64,000 nt of DNA from Variovorax sp. KK3 (GCF_001984055.1 NZ_LYVO01000025.1:20715-84714); one strand, 5' to 3'. Positions 44,553-54,128 are shown, numbered from the stretch's first letter. The notes: a model not told the origin generated them from the sequence alone. Program-made: numbers and translations.

Positions 44553-45779
44553 ATGAACATTCTTCGCGCGCGCGCCGCAGCCGCCTCGGCACTGGCGGCT
44601 CTTGCATTCGCCGACCCGGCGTCGGCCCAGACCGGCGCGTCCGACGACGTGGTCCGCATCGGCCTGCTGACCGACATGGCCTCGCTCTATTCCGACTTCT
44701 CGGGAAAGGGCTCGGTGGAAGCGGTCCGCATGGCCATCGAGGACTTCGGCGGCCAGGTGCTCGGCAAGCCGATCGACCTGGTGTCCGCCGATCACCAGAA
44801 CAAGCCCGACATCGCCGCGACCAAGGCGCGCGAATGGTTCGACGCCGGCAAGGTCGACGCCATCGTGGGCGGCGTGTCCTCGGGCACGGCGCTGGCCATC
44901 TCCGAAGTCGGACGGCAGAAGTCGCGCATGGTGATGATCACCGCGGCCTACACCTCGCGGCTGACCAACGAGGCCTGCGCGCCCTACACCATCCACTACC
45001 AGGTCGACACCAACGCACTGACCAACACGCCGCGCACTCTGGTGCGCCAGGGCGCCGACAGCTGGTTCTTCCTGACCGCGGACTACGTGTTCGGCCAGAC
45101 GATGCAGGCGGACGCCACCGCGGCCATCCAGGCCGGCGGCGGCAAGGTGCTCGGCGCGGTGCGGCATCCGTTGAACTCGCCGGACTTCTCGTCGTACCTG
45201 CTGCAGGCCCAGGCCTCGAACGCCAAGTTCATCGGGCTCGCCAATGCGGGCGGCGACACCATCGCGTCGATCAAGGCGGCGCGCGACTTCGGTTTCTTGC
45301 GCAGCGGCAAGCAGAGCCTGGTCGCGATGGCGCTGTTCCTGAGCGACATCCACGCACTGGGCCTGCCGGTGGCACAAGGCATCTACACCACCGCCAGCTT
45401 CTACTGGGACCGCGACGAGAAGAGCCGCGCCTGGTCGGAGCGCTTCTTCAAGCGCACGGGAAAGATGCCCTCGGAGGTGCATGCGGCCGACTACTCCGGC
45501 GCGACGGCCTACCTGAAAGCCGTCGCCGCCGCCGGCACCGACGACACGAAGGCGGTGCGCGGCAAGCTGCGCGAGCTGCCCATCGACGACATCTTCGCGA
45601 GCGGCGGCCGCATCCGCGACGACGGCCGGCTGGTCAAGGACGTCTACCTGGTGCAGGTGAAGACACCCGCCGAATCGAAGCGCAGCTGGGACTACCTGAA
45701 TGTGCGCGCCACCATTCCCGGCAGCGAAGCCTTCCCGCCGATCGAGAAGGGCCAGTGCGCCCTGGTGAAGAAGAGCTGA
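44553..45779 (+). CDS. LivK-type periplasmic ligand-binding protein
   Basis: The 408-residue receptor has a signal peptide ending ADPASAQ, then VVRIGLLTDMASLYSDFSGKG, DAIVGGVSSGTALAISEVG and RQGADSWFFLTADYVFGQTM. It is of the Peripla_BP_6 type often linked to aromatic or other carboxylate import (the DMASLYSD start resembles such receptors), but the ligand is not proven. CAGGAGACATCGAC precedes the ATG. The gene is central in the G-F-K-H-M operon. Confidence 0.92.
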   Translation: MNILRARAAAASALAALAFADPASAQTGASDDVVRIGLLTDMASLYSDFSGKGSVEAVRMAIEDFGGQVLGKPIDLVSADHQNKPDIAATKAREWFDAGKVDAIVGGVSSGTALAISEVGRQKSRMVMITAAYTSRLTNEACAPYTIHYQVDTNALTNTPRTLVRQGADSWFFLTADYVFGQTMQADATAAIQAGGGKVLGAVRHPLNSPDFSSYLLQAQASNAKFIGLANAGGDTIASIKAARDFGFLRSGKQSLVAMALFLSDIHALGLPVAQGIYTTASFYWDRDEKSRAWSERFFKRTGKMPSEVHAADYSGATAYLKAVAAAGTDDTKAVRGKLRELPIDDIFASGGRIRDDGRLVKDVYLVQVKTPAESKRSWDYLNVRATIPGSEAFPPIEKGQCALVKKS

Positions 45780-45780
45780 C

Positions 45781-46668
45781 ATGGATGCCGTGTTCGGCGT
45801 GCCGCTGCCGGCACTGATGGGGCAGCTCGTGGTCGGCCTGGTCAACGGCTGCTTCTACGCACTGCTCAGCCTGGGTCTGGCCGTGATCTTCGGCTTGCTC
45901 AACGTGGTGAACTTCTGTCATGGCGCGCTCTACATGTCGGGTGCGTTGCTGGCCTGGGCCGGCATGGCGCACCTGGGCCTGTCTTACTGGCTGGCGCTGC
46001 TGGCGGCGCCGCTGGTCGTGGCGGCCGCGGCGGTGGTGTTCGAGCGCACGCTGCTGTCGCGCCTCTATCGCTTCGACCACCTCTACGGCCTGCTGCTGAC
46101 CTTCGGCCTGGCGCTGCTGCTGGAAGGCGCGACGACGCAGGCGGTCGGTTCATCGGGCCTGCCCTACCCCGCGCCGGAGCTGCTGCAGGGTGGCATCGAC
46201 CTGGGCTTCATGGTGCTGCCGGCCTATCGCGCCTGGGTCGTGGTGGCGGCCCTGCTGCTGTGCGGCGCCACCTGGGCGCTGATCGAGCGCACGCGGCTCG
46301 GTGCCATGCTGCGCGCCGGCACCGAGAACCCGCGCCTGCTGGGCGCATTCGGTCTGAACGTGCCGCGCCTGGTGACCGGCACCTACGCGGCCGGCGCTGC
46401 GCTCGCGGCGCTCACCGGCGTGCTGGCCGCGCCGCTGACGCAGGTCAGCCCGCACATGGGCTCGAACCTGCTCGTCGTGGTGTTCGCCGTGGTGGTCATC
46501 GGCGGCATGGGCTCGGTGCTCGGCGCCATCGTCACCGGCCTCGGGCTGGGGTTGGTGGAAGGCCTGTCGAAGGTGTACTACCCGCCCTTCGCCAACACCG
46601 TGGTGTTCGCGCTCATGGTGCTGGTGCTGCTGACGCGGCCGGCCGGCCTGTTCGGGAGGCGCGTATGA
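45781..46668 (+). CDS. livH: LivH-type ABC transporter permease
   Basis: The 295-residue membrane protein has about eight hydrophobic segments, LVVGLVNGCFYALLSLGLAV, VNFCHGALYMSGALL, the cytoplasmic LRAGTENPRLLGAFGLNV loop and VVVIGGMGSVLGAIV near the end. It follows the receptor by one base and overlaps LivM by ATGA, so all three are translated together. Confidence 0.93.
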   Translation: MDAVFGVPLPALMGQLVVGLVNGCFYALLSLGLAVIFGLLNVVNFCHGALYMSGALLAWAGMAHLGLSYWLALLAAPLVVAAAAVVFERTLLSRLYRFDHLYGLLLTFGLALLLEGATTQAVGSSGLPYPAPELLQGGIDLGFMVLPAYRAWVVVAALLLCGATWALIERTRLGAMLRAGTENPRLLGAFGLNVPRLVTGTYAAGAALAALTGVLAAPLTQVSPHMGSNLLVVVFAVVVIGGMGSVLGAIVTGLGLGLVEGLSKVYYPPFANTVVFALMVLVLLTRPAGLFGRRV

Positions 46669-47669
46669 AGCCGAAGCTTCTTCTGGGCTCTGTGGTGGTG
46701 GCAGCCGCGCTGGTCGTCGCGCCTTTCGTGGTGTATCCGGTGCTGCTGATGCAGGCGCTTTGCCTCGCACTGTTCGCGAGCGCATTCAACCTGCTGCTGG
46801 GTTTCGGCGGCCTGTTGTCCTTCGGCCATGCCGCCTTCCTGTCCTGCGCAGCGTACGTCACTGCGCTGGCCGTGCGCGACTTCGGCGTGCCCGCCCCGCT
46901 GGGGCTGCTGCTGGGCACGGCCACCGCGGCGCTGCTGGGCCTGGCGATGGGCGCGGTGGCGATCCGGCGGCAGGGCATCTACTTCTCGATGATCACGCTG
47001 GCGCTGGCGCAGATGGTGTATTTCTTCTTCGTGCAATCGCCGTGGACAGGCGCCGAAGACGGCATGCAGGGCGTGCCGCGCGGCACGCTCTTCGGCCTGG
47101 TCGACCTCGACGACAACCTGGCGATGTACTTCTTCGTGCTGGCCGTGTGCGCCGCTGCCTTCGCGCTGATCGTGCGCACCGTGCATTCGCCGTTCGGCGA
47201 CGTGCTCAAGGCCATCCGCGAGAACGAGCCGCGCGCGATCTCGCTGGGCTACGACGTGTCGCGCCACAAGCTGCTGGCCTTCGTGCTGTCGGCCGCGCTG
47301 GCCGGCCTGGCCGGCGCGTTGAAGGCGCTGGTGATGCAGCTCGCGTCGCTCAACGACGCGCACTGGCACACGAGCGGCGACGCGATCCTGATGACGCTGC
47401 TGGGCGGCCTGGGCACGCTGGCGGGCCCGGTCGTCGGCGCCTTCATGCTGACCGGCCTGCACCACGTGCTGTCGGGCATGGGCTCGTGGCTCCTGGTGCT
47501 GAGCGGGCTCGTGTTCATGGTCACGGTGATGGTGTTCCGGCGCGGCGTGGTCGGGCAGATCGCTCATCTCTGGCAACGGCGAACCGCCGCGCGTACCGCC
47601 GAAGCATCCGTCGTGCCCGCAACGCCTGCAGCGCCTGCAACGAGCGCGCGCCCCCTGCACACCACGTGA
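46665..47669 (+). CDS. livM: LivM-type ABC transporter permease
   Basis: The 334-residue membrane protein has LCLALFASAFNLLLGFGGLLSFGHAAF-type sequence, RRQGIYFSMITLALAQMVYFF, the cytoplasmic KAIRENEPRAISLGYDV loop and MTLLGGLGTLAGPVVGAFML. The C-terminus is a Thr/Ala/Pro-rich hydrophilic tail of about 30 residues. It completes a full importer with the preceding four genes. Unlike the first Liv system, LivM is not fused to LivG here. Confidence 0.93.
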   Translation: MKPKLLLGSVVVAAALVVAPFVVYPVLLMQALCLALFASAFNLLLGFGGLLSFGHAAFLSCAAYVTALAVRDFGVPAPLGLLLGTATAALLGLAMGAVAIRRQGIYFSMITLALAQMVYFFFVQSPWTGAEDGMQGVPRGTLFGLVDLDDNLAMYFFVLAVCAAAFALIVRTVHSPFGDVLKAIRENEPRAISLGYDVSRHKLLAFVLSAALAGLAGALKALVMQLASLNDAHWHTSGDAILMTLLGGLGTLAGPVVGAFMLTGLHHVLSGMGSWLLVLSGLVFMVTVMVFRRGVVGQIAHLWQRRTAARTAEASVVPATPAAPATSARPLHTT

Positions 47670-47688
47670 TTCATACGAGGAGACCGAC

Positions 47689-49134
47689 GTGACCCCCACC
47701 CCCACCCGCACCCTGAACTACCTGCACGGCGAATCGGTGCCGCCCATCGGCGGCGACTGGCTCGAACAGCTCGATCCGCGCACCGGCCGGCGCATCGGCG
47801 ACGTGGCCGCCAGTGGCCCCGAGGACGTCGCGCAGGCCGTCGAATCCAGCGCCCGGGCCTGGCCGGCCTGGCGCGCGCTGCGGCCCACCGAACGCGGCCG
47901 CGTGCTCGTCGAACTGGCCCGCGTGGCGCGGCGTCACGCCGCGCTGCTGGGCGACATCGAATCGCGCGAGACCGGCAAGCCCGGACGCGAGATGCCCGCG
48001 CTGGTCGACCTCGTCGCGCAATTCTTCGAGTACTACGGCGGCATCGCCGGCACGATGGACGGCGAGCTGATCGACGTCGGCCCCGCGTACCACAGCTACG
48101 CACTGCGCGAGCCCTTCGGCGTGGTCGGCGCGATCCTGCCGTGGAACGCGCCCCTGCACCAGGCCGCGCGCGCCATCGCCCCGGCGCTGGCGGCCGGCAA
48201 CACGGTCGTGGCCAAGCCCTCGGAGTTCACCTCCGGCTCGCTGGTGGCGCTGGCGCGCCTGGCGGTCGAAGAAGCCGGCCTGCCGCCCGGCGTGCTCAAC
48301 GTCGTGCTCGGCACCGGCCCCGTGGTGGGCGCTGCGCTCGCGGAGCATCCGCAGATGCGCAAGATCTCCTTCACCGGCAGCGTGCGGGCCGGCCAGGCGC
48401 TGGGCCACATCGCGGCCGAGCGCATCCTGCCGCTCACGCTGGAGCTGGGCGGCAAGTCCGCCAACATCGTGTTCGACGATGCCGACCTGGCCGCCGCAGC
48501 AGCGGGCTCCGCACGCGCCTTCACCTGGAACAGCGGCCAGTGGTGCGCGGCGGGAACGAGGCTGCTGGTCCAGCGCAGCATTCACGACGACTTCGTCGGG
48601 CGCCTGGTCGAGGCCGTGGCGCAGATCCGCGTGGGCCCGGAGCACGATGCCACGGCCGGCCCCATCACCACGCGCGCGCAGTACGAAAAGATCCTGTCGT
48701 ACTTCGACGTGGCCGCGCAGGAAGGCGCCCGCGCCGCGATCGGCGGCCGCCTGCCCGACGAGCCGCGCCTGCGGCAAGGCTGGTTCATCGAGCCAACCGT
48801 CTACGTCGGCTGCCACAACGACATGCGCATCGCGCGCGAAGAGATCTTCGGCCCGGTGCTGTGCGTGATCCCCTTCGACGACGAGGCCGATGCGCTGCGC
48901 ATCGCCAACGACTCGCCCTTCGGCCTGGCCGCAGGCATCTGGAGCCGCGACATCGGCCGCGTGCATCGCGTCGCCGCACAGCTGGATGCCGGACGGATCG
49001 TCGTCAACGAGTACGGCGGCGGATTCGTGCAGAACCCGTGCGGTGGCTACAAGGCGAGCGGGTATGGACGCGAGCAAGGAAGGGACGCGCTGGCGCATTA
49101 CACGCAGCAGAAGTCGGTGATCGTCCGGTTGTAG
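47689..49134 (+). CDS. NAD(P)-dependent aldehyde dehydrogenase
   Basis: The 481-residue enzyme has ILPWNAPLHQAARAIAPALAAGNT, FTGSVRAGQALG, the catalytic Glu in LELGGKSANIVF (about residue 252) and catalytic Cys in NSGQWCAAGTR (about 286), and EEIFGPVLCVIPF. The start codon is GTG, placed seven bases after GAGGAG. It follows the Liv permease in the operon, so it may oxidise an aldehyde formed from the imported compound, perhaps with the divergent hydroxyacid dehydrogenase; that link is inferred. Confidence 0.93.
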   Translation: MTPTPTRTLNYLHGESVPPIGGDWLEQLDPRTGRRIGDVAASGPEDVAQAVESSARAWPAWRALRPTERGRVLVELARVARRHAALLGDIESRETGKPGREMPALVDLVAQFFEYYGGIAGTMDGELIDVGPAYHSYALREPFGVVGAILPWNAPLHQAARAIAPALAAGNTVVAKPSEFTSGSLVALARLAVEEAGLPPGVLNVVLGTGPVVGAALAEHPQMRKISFTGSVRAGQALGHIAAERILPLTLELGGKSANIVFDDADLAAAAAGSARAFTWNSGQWCAAGTRLLVQRSIHDDFVGRLVEAVAQIRVGPEHDATAGPITTRAQYEKILSYFDVAAQEGARAAIGGRLPDEPRLRQGWFIEPTVYVGCHNDMRIAREEIFGPVLCVIPFDDEADALRIANDSPFGLAAGIWSRDIGRVHRVAAQLDAGRIVVNEYGGGFVQNPCGGYKASGYGREQGRDALAHYTQQKSVIVRL

Positions 49135-49165
49135 GCGTGGCGGGGCGATCCCGAGGGGCGATGTG

Positions 49166-49654
49166 CTACGGCAGCTCGACCCCAGCCGCCGCCGCGACGG
49201 CCCGCACCTGCTCCGGCCAATTGATGTTCCCCGGGTCCTGCCCGCTGGCCATGCCCAGCAGGTATGCCGGCTCGGTCGCGATATTGCGGAAGCCGCGCGA
49301 TACGCCCGGTGGGATCGAGATGGTGTCCCACGCCTCCAGCACCACGCTGCGCTCGCCTTCGGGGCCCCAGAAGACCTGCCATCGACCCGTGAGCGCGACG
49401 AAGACCTCCTGCGTCAGGTGGTTGTGCAGCGGGGCCGACTTGCCGGGCTCGCAGCAGACGATGTTCAGGTGGAAGCCCTCGGCGGCGAGCGGCGCGGCCG
49501 GCGGCGTGCCGATCACGCGCCAGGTGATGCGCTCGCAGCCCGGGATGGCGCTGTCCGCGTAGTCCTGCGTGGGCTTCAGTGTCCGGAAGCGTGCGACGCG
49601 CGCTTCCATCTGTTCGATGGTGGGATTCGCGTCCGTGATCGGTGCCGTGGCCAT
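49166..49654 (-). CDS. Cupin domain protein
   Basis: The 162-residue protein has a single cupin barrel: NIVCCEPGKSAPLHNHLTQEVFVALTG carries the His-His-Glu set and ISIPPGVSRGFRNIATEPAY the second motif region. The second-motif His is replaced by Arg/Asn, so metal binding may be reduced. It could be a small oxygenase, isomerase or ligand-sensing protein. It is convergent with the aldehyde dehydrogenase and has no other close partner. Confidence 0.88.
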   Translation of the reverse strand: MATAPITDANPTIEQMEARVARFRTLKPTQDYADSAIPGCERITWRVIGTPPAAPLAAEGFHLNIVCCEPGKSAPLHNHLTQEVFVALTGRWQVFWGPEGERSVVLEAWDTISIPPGVSRGFRNIATEPAYLLGMASGQDPGNINWPEQVRAVAAAAGVELP

Positions 49655-49712
49655 GGCTTGCTCCGCAAACGTCGACGCGCCAGTGTAGTGGCGCAGCGCC
49701 CCGGCCGAAGCG

Positions 49713-50696
49713 TCAGCTGCCCGACATCTTGCGCTCGCGGATGAACTGCGATTCCTTGCGATAGCGCTCGCTCAGAAAAGCGCCGAACTGGCGCGAGGAC
49801 GAGTTCTGCACCGCCACCATGCCGGCCTTCTCGAAGCGCGCCTGCAGGCCCGGGTCGGCCATCGCTTGCGCGATGACGGCCTCGTATGTCTCCAGCACGG
49901 CGCGGGGCAGGTTGGCCGGCCCCACGAGGCCGTACCAGATGGTGACGTTCATGCCCGGCAGACCGAGTTCGTCGTAGGTCGGCACCTCGGGCATGTGCGG
50001 CAGGCGCTTGGGCCAGGCCACGGCCAGCGCCTTCATCTTCCCGGCTTCGACGTAGGGGCTCAGCAGCGCGGCGCTGTCGCTCATGAAGTCGAGCGTGCCG
50101 GCGACCAGGTCGGTGGCGGCCGGCGCCGAGCCGCGGTAGGGCACGTGCACGAGGTGGCCGCCGAGCTCGTGGTTGAGGTGCTCCAGCACGACGTGGCCCA
50201 GCGAGCAGTTGCCCGGCGTGCCGTAGTTGCCCGCGTTGGGCTGCTTGCGCGCCACCTCGCGGAAGGCCTTGAAATCGGCCACGAGGCCGGGCCGCCCGAC
50301 CAGGATGTTGGGCATGTCGGCCACCATGGCGATGGGGGTGAAGCTCTTGACCGGGTCGTAGCGCAGGTTGGGGTTGCACGAGGGGTTGACCACGTGCGTC
50401 GACACCGAGGCGACGCCGATGGTGTAGCCGTCGGGCGCCGCGACGGCCAGCGCCTCCGCGCCGAGCGCGCCGCCGGCACCGGCCTTGTTGTCGACGATGA
50501 CGGGCTGGCGCAACTTGTGCGACATCTGGTCGGCCACGATGCGCGCCACGATGTCGGCGGGGCCGCCCGGCGCGAAGGGCACGATCATCCTGATCGGCTT
50601 GGTCGGGAATGTGCGCTCCTGCGCCACTGCAGGCAACCCCGGGAATGCGGCGATGCACAGCGCCGCGGCCAGGGCGCTCCATGTCTTGAACTTCAT
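49713..50696 (-). CDS. Bug/TctC family periplasmic solute receptor
   Basis: The 327-residue receptor has a signal peptide ending LPAVAQ, then FPTKPIRMIVPFAPGG, DNKAGAGGALG and PDGYTIGVAS. Tandem ATG codons occur at 50699 and 50696; GAGGAC favours the second by spacing. It is divergent from a LysR regulator across about 190 bases, the usual arrangement for a regulated receptor. It belongs to neither Liv unit and lacks the TGGT-N3-ACCA operator. Confidence 0.92.
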   Translation of the reverse strand: MKFKTWSALAAALCIAAFPGLPAVAQERTFPTKPIRMIVPFAPGGPADIVARIVADQMSHKLRQPVIVDNKAGAGGALGAEALAVAAPDGYTIGVASVSTHVVNPSCNPNLRYDPVKSFTPIAMVADMPNILVGRPGLVADFKAFREVARKQPNAGNYGTPGNCSLGHVVLEHLNHELGGHLVHVPYRGSAPAATDLVAGTLDFMSDSAALLSPYVEAGKMKALAVAWPKRLPHMPEVPTYDELGLPGMNVTIWYGLVGPANLPRAVLETYEAVIAQAMADPGLQARFEKAGMVAVQNSSSRQFGAFLSERYRKESQFIRERKMSGS

Positions 50697-50885
50697 CATG
50701 TCCTCATGTTTCAGGCTTGCTTTTCTGCGACCATGCGACCATGCGATCGAGGGACCGACCGAGGCTTCCTTCTCCGACGCCACCCAAGGCCGGCGCGGCG
50801 TGCGCGAGTCCGTTGCATGGCATTGGACAGAGTTGCCTCCAGGTCGGTCAATCCATCGTTTTTCACGCCCCCATTCCACCCGGTC

Positions 50886-51794
50886 ATGACGATCTCGACC
50901 AAACGCCGCCTGCCGCCCATCAGCCACATCGAGGCTTTCTTGAGCGTGATGCGGCTGCGCAGCATCACCGCCGCGTCGGAGGAGCTGTTTCTCACGCAGG
51001 GCGCCGTGAGCAAGCAGGTGCAGGAGTTCGAGAAGTTCGTGGGGGGACGCGTGTTCAACCGCAGCCCGCAGGGCCTGCAGCCCACGGCGTTCGGGCAGGC
51101 CCTTTACGAACGGCTGTCGCCGCTGGTCACCGCGTTGTCGGCGGCCTTCGTCGACGCCCGCGCGCAGACGCGCAGCGTGCTCAACATCTCGGTGCCACCG
51201 AGCGTGGGCATGGAAATCCTGGCGCCGCGCCTGCGCGAGTTCCAGGAGACGAATCCGGAGCACCAGATCAACCTGATCACCCGTGTGGGCGAGGTGGACC
51301 TGGACTGGGAGAGCCTGGACGCGGCGGTCATCTCGGGCATTCCTCGCTCGACGGCATACGTCAGCGAGAGGCTGTTCACCCCGGCGCTGCATCCCTATGT
51401 CTCGCCCTCGCTGTTGACAACGGGCACCGGGCCGGGGCTGGACGTGCTCGCCACGGGCAAGCTGATCGCGGTCGCCAACATGGTCGATGCCTGGCCCGAC
51501 TACTTCGCCACTCTCGGGCTGCCGTTCGAGCCCACGCAGGTGGCGAGCGTCCATTCGATGCTGAGCACCAGCGCGCAGGCGGTGATCAGCGGCTTCGGCA
51601 TCGCCCTGCTGCCGGCCTATGTCGCCGACCAGCACGCGCGGGCCGGTGCCATGGTGCGGATCAGCGAGGTGCCCTACCTGGGCATGAAGCCGTACTACCT
51701 GCTCGCGCGCCGGCAGGTGGTGTCGAGCGAGGCGTTCCAGGCGTTCCGCAATTGGCTCGTGCCACTGCTGGCCGCCATGGACGACGCGCCTTGA
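50886..51794 (+). CDS. LysR-family transcriptional regulator
   Basis: The 302-residue protein has an N-terminal winged helix (about residues 10-70) with HIEAFLSVMRLRSITAASEEL and LTQGAVSKQVQEFEKFVG, and a substrate-binding domain with SVPPSVGMEILAPRLREF and QAVISGFGIALLPAYV. It resembles the GcvA-like branch. It probably controls the divergent Bug gene in response to a small carboxylate. Upstream in-frame sequence is antisense to the Bug gene and not coding; the ATG at 50886 gives the normal N-terminus. Confidence 0.92.
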   Translation: MTISTKRRLPPISHIEAFLSVMRLRSITAASEELFLTQGAVSKQVQEFEKFVGGRVFNRSPQGLQPTAFGQALYERLSPLVTALSAAFVDARAQTRSVLNISVPPSVGMEILAPRLREFQETNPEHQINLITRVGEVDLDWESLDAAVISGIPRSTAYVSERLFTPALHPYVSPSLLTTGTGPGLDVLATGKLIAVANMVDAWPDYFATLGLPFEPTQVASVHSMLSTSAQAVISGFGIALLPAYVADQHARAGAMVRISEVPYLGMKPYYLLARRQVVSSEAFQAFRNWLVPLLAAMDDAP

Positions 51795-51803
51795 CCCGCC
51801 CCC

Positions 51804-52529
51804 TCAGGACAGGTCCCGGAGCGCGAACTCGTTCAGGTGGCCGGAGGGCAGCGCATCCAGGCCCGGGTCGGGCGGCAGTTCGACATCGAAGAATCGCCGA
51901 AGCACATCCGAGATCAGCTCGTAGTACGCGCCGATACGCACCACCTCCATGGTGCTGAAGTTGATGACCGTGCCCGCACGCTTGTAGAGGTGCCCGCGGC
52001 GCAGCCCGTGGTCGATGGTGATGTCGGCGATGCGGCGCAGCTCCTCGGGAATGTCTTCGACCCGGAAGCGCGTACCGGTGCCCGAATAGTTGGCGGACGA
52101 GCCGAGCAGCGGCACCACCTCGTCGTGGCCGAGCCGGCAGAGCTCTGCATGGAAGGTGCCGGCATTGAGCAGCAGCGCCACCGTGCCGGCCGCCGAACTC
52201 GCGCGCAGCAGCTCGGGGTCCAGCTTGCGCATGAGCGGATGGTCTTCGCGGAAGGTGCCGACCACGGCGAGCGGCAGGTCGTGGTCGAGCACCAGCGTCT
52301 CGACCATCTGCTGCGCGCGCTTGTCGAGCGTGTGCAGCTCGCGCTGGGTCTCCAGGCTCGCGGCCATGGCGTTGCGCTTGTGGCTGCCGCGGCGCTTGTT
52401 CTCGAAGATGGTACGCAGCGGCTCCAGCGACGAGCCGCAGAAGGCATAGCCCGTGTCGTTGGGGACGAGCGCGATGCCGCCTGCCTTGATGGTGTCGATG
52501 ACGCGTCGCGCGTCGGCCTGGATGTTCAT
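51804..52529 (-). CDS. Sua5/YciO/YrdC-like protein
   Basis: The 241-residue protein has the YrdC fold pattern: DTIKAGGIALVPNDTGYAFCG, ENKRRGSHKRNAMAAS, and GSSANYSGTGTRFRVEDIP, corresponding to the nucleotide and threonine/bicarbonate-binding parts of TsaC. The key TDT-type motif reads PNDTGYAF, and the usual KxR segment is altered, so it is a divergent member rather than the housekeeping threonylcarbamoyl-AMP synthase. It is transcribed away from the LeuC-like gene and shares its 198-base promoter region. Its job there is unknown. Confidence 0.85.
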   Translation of the reverse strand: MNIQADARRVIDTIKAGGIALVPNDTGYAFCGSSLEPLRTIFENKRRGSHKRNAMAASLETQRELHTLDKRAQQMVETLVLDHDLPLAVVGTFREDHPLMRKLDPELLRASSAAGTVALLLNAGTFHAELCRLGHDEVVPLLGSSANYSGTGTRFRVEDIPEELRRIADITIDHGLRRGHLYKRAGTVINFSTMEVVRIGAYYELISDVLRRFFDVELPPDPGLDALPSGHLNEFALRDLS

Positions 52530-52620
52530 GCTGAAGCTCCTGTTGCAGTGAAGGGGTGCGGTTGCGGGGCCGTGTTCATAGTCTAGGAACCACTGCGGGC
52601 GACGGCAACGCGCACGGGGC

Positions 52621-52650
52621 TAGGTGTTTGCGGCAAGTGTTTATACGTTT
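52621..52650 (+). promoter_or_regulatory. Shared promoter box A, copy before the LeuC-like gene
   Basis: This 30-base segment is 26/30 identical to the reverse complement of 55631-55660 in front of the GntR gene, and in both cases it points toward the gene. It contains GTTTATAC (52639-52646), which matches the HutC-subfamily GntR consensus GTNTANAC. It ends 77 bases before the LeuC-like start. It is probably the operator of the local HutC-type regulator. Confidence 0.65.
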
Positions 52651-52673
52651 CGGACCTCTTGCCGCGATGGGTG

Positions 52674-52682
52674 GTGTTTATA
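52674..52682 (+). promoter_or_regulatory. GTGTTTATA box B before the LeuC-like gene
   Basis: GTGTTTATA repeats the core of box A 37 bases further downstream and contains GTTTATAT, a 7/8 match to GTNTANAC. It lies 45 bases before the LeuC-like ATG, where a -10 element might also be (TATATT). A second operator overlapping the promoter is the simplest reading. Confidence 0.5.
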
Positions 52683-52727
52683 TTTCTAGAATCACCCCGC
52701 CGAACAACCCCCGATCGGAGGCCCCGC

Positions 52728-54128
52728 ATGACAGCCAAGACGCTCTTCTCGAAACTATGGGACACCCATGTCGTCCAGTCGTTCGAGGACGACTGGGCGC
52801 TGCTGCACATCGACCGTCACCTGATGCACGACCTGGGCGGCGCGCCCGGGCTCATCGAGCTCGGGCGGCGTGCGCTGCCGGTGCGCAACCCCGAGCTGGT
52901 CTACGCGACGCCCGATCACGTGGTGTCGTCCGAAGCGGGCCGCACGGGCCAGAGCTTCCCTGGCGGCGCTGCGCTCTATGCGGGCCTGAAAGCGCGCACC
53001 AAGGCCAGCGGCATCCGCTTCTTCGATCTCGGCCAGCCGGGCCACGGCATCGTCCACGTCATGGCGCCGGAGCTGGGCATCGTTCAGCCGGGCCTTACCG
53101 TGGTGTGCGGCGACAGCCACACCTGCACCAACGGCGCGCTCGGCGCCATGGCTTTTGGCATCGGTTCGTCGGAGCTCGCACACGTGCTCGCATCGCAGAC
53201 GCTGCTGCAGCGCAGGCCACGCACCATGCGCGTGTGGCTGCACGGCACCGCCGGCGCCAACGTGACGGCGAAGGACATCGCGCTGTTCATGGTGTCGACG
53301 CTGGGCGCCGGCGCAGCGGCGGGCCACGCGGTGGAATATGCCGGTCCGGTGGTGGCAGCATTCGGACTCGAAGAGCGCATGACCCTGTGCAACATGTCCA
53401 TCGAAATGGGCGCGCGCATCGGCATGGTGGCGCCCGACCGCAAGACGGTGGACTACCTCGCGCAGACGGAGCTCGCGCCACGCGGTGTCGCCTTCGACCA
53501 GGCCGCCGAAGCCTGGATGGCGCTGCGCAGCGACGACGACGCCCGCTTCGACAAGGACGTGTCGCTCGACGTCTCGGGCATCGGCCCCATGATCACCTGG
53601 GGCACGAGCCCGGACCAGGCGATGGGCATCGGCGAATGCGTGCCCTCCGGCACACTGGCCGATGCGGACGCCTACGGCGCGATCGACAAGGCCTGCCGCT
53701 ACATGGGCCTCGCCATGGGCCAACGCCTGCACGGAACACGCATCGACCGCGTCTTCATCGGCTCGTGCACCAACTCGCGCATCAGCGACCTGCGCGATGC
53801 AGCCCGGCTGATCCGGGGCCGCAAGGTCGCGCCCCACGTCCAGGCCTGGGTCGTGGCCGGTTCGGAGAACGTCAAGCGGCAGGCGGAACGGGAAGGCTTG
53901 GCCGACGTGTTCAGGGCCGCCGGCTTCGACTGGCGCGAGCCCGGATGCAGCATGTGCGTGGCCGCGAACGGCGAAGTCGGCAGCCCCGGCGAGCGCGTCG
54001 TCTCCACGTCCAACCGCAACTTCGTCGGGCGCCAGGGGCCGGGCGTGCGCACGCACCTCGCGAGCCCGGCCACCGCGGTCGCGTCGGCGCTGGCCGGCTG
54101 CGTCGCGAGCGCGGGAGACCTCGCATGA
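52728..54128 (+). CDS. Aconitase-family hydro-lyase large subunit (LeuC/DmdA-like)
   Basis: The 466-residue protein has FSKLWDTHVV, HIDRHLMHDL, VVCGDSHTCTNGALGAMAFGIG and the three cluster cysteines: GSCTNSRISDL (Cys347) and GCSMC (Cys407 and Cys410). It is a 4Fe-4S isopropylmalate-dehydratase-type large subunit. Context with a C-C lyase and regulator rather than leuB suggests a catabolic hydratase, such as dimethylmaleate or methylmaleate hydratase (DmdAB-like), instead of leucine synthesis; that is inferred. It is coupled by ATGA to the small subunit. Confidence 0.9.
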   Translation: MTAKTLFSKLWDTHVVQSFEDDWALLHIDRHLMHDLGGAPGLIELGRRALPVRNPELVYATPDHVVSSEAGRTGQSFPGGAALYAGLKARTKASGIRFFDLGQPGHGIVHVMAPELGIVQPGLTVVCGDSHTCTNGALGAMAFGIGSSELAHVLASQTLLQRRPRTMRVWLHGTAGANVTAKDIALFMVSTLGAGAAAGHAVEYAGPVVAAFGLEERMTLCNMSIEMGARIGMVAPDRKTVDYLAQTELAPRGVAFDQAAEAWMALRSDDDARFDKDVSLDVSGIGPMITWGTSPDQAMGIGECVPSGTLADADAYGAIDKACRYMGLAMGQRLHGTRIDRVFIGSCTNSRISDLRDAARLIRGRKVAPHVQAWVVAGSENVKRQAEREGLADVFRAAGFDWREPGCSMCVAANGEVGSPGERVVSTSNRNFVGRQGPGVRTHLASPATAVASALAGCVASAGDLA

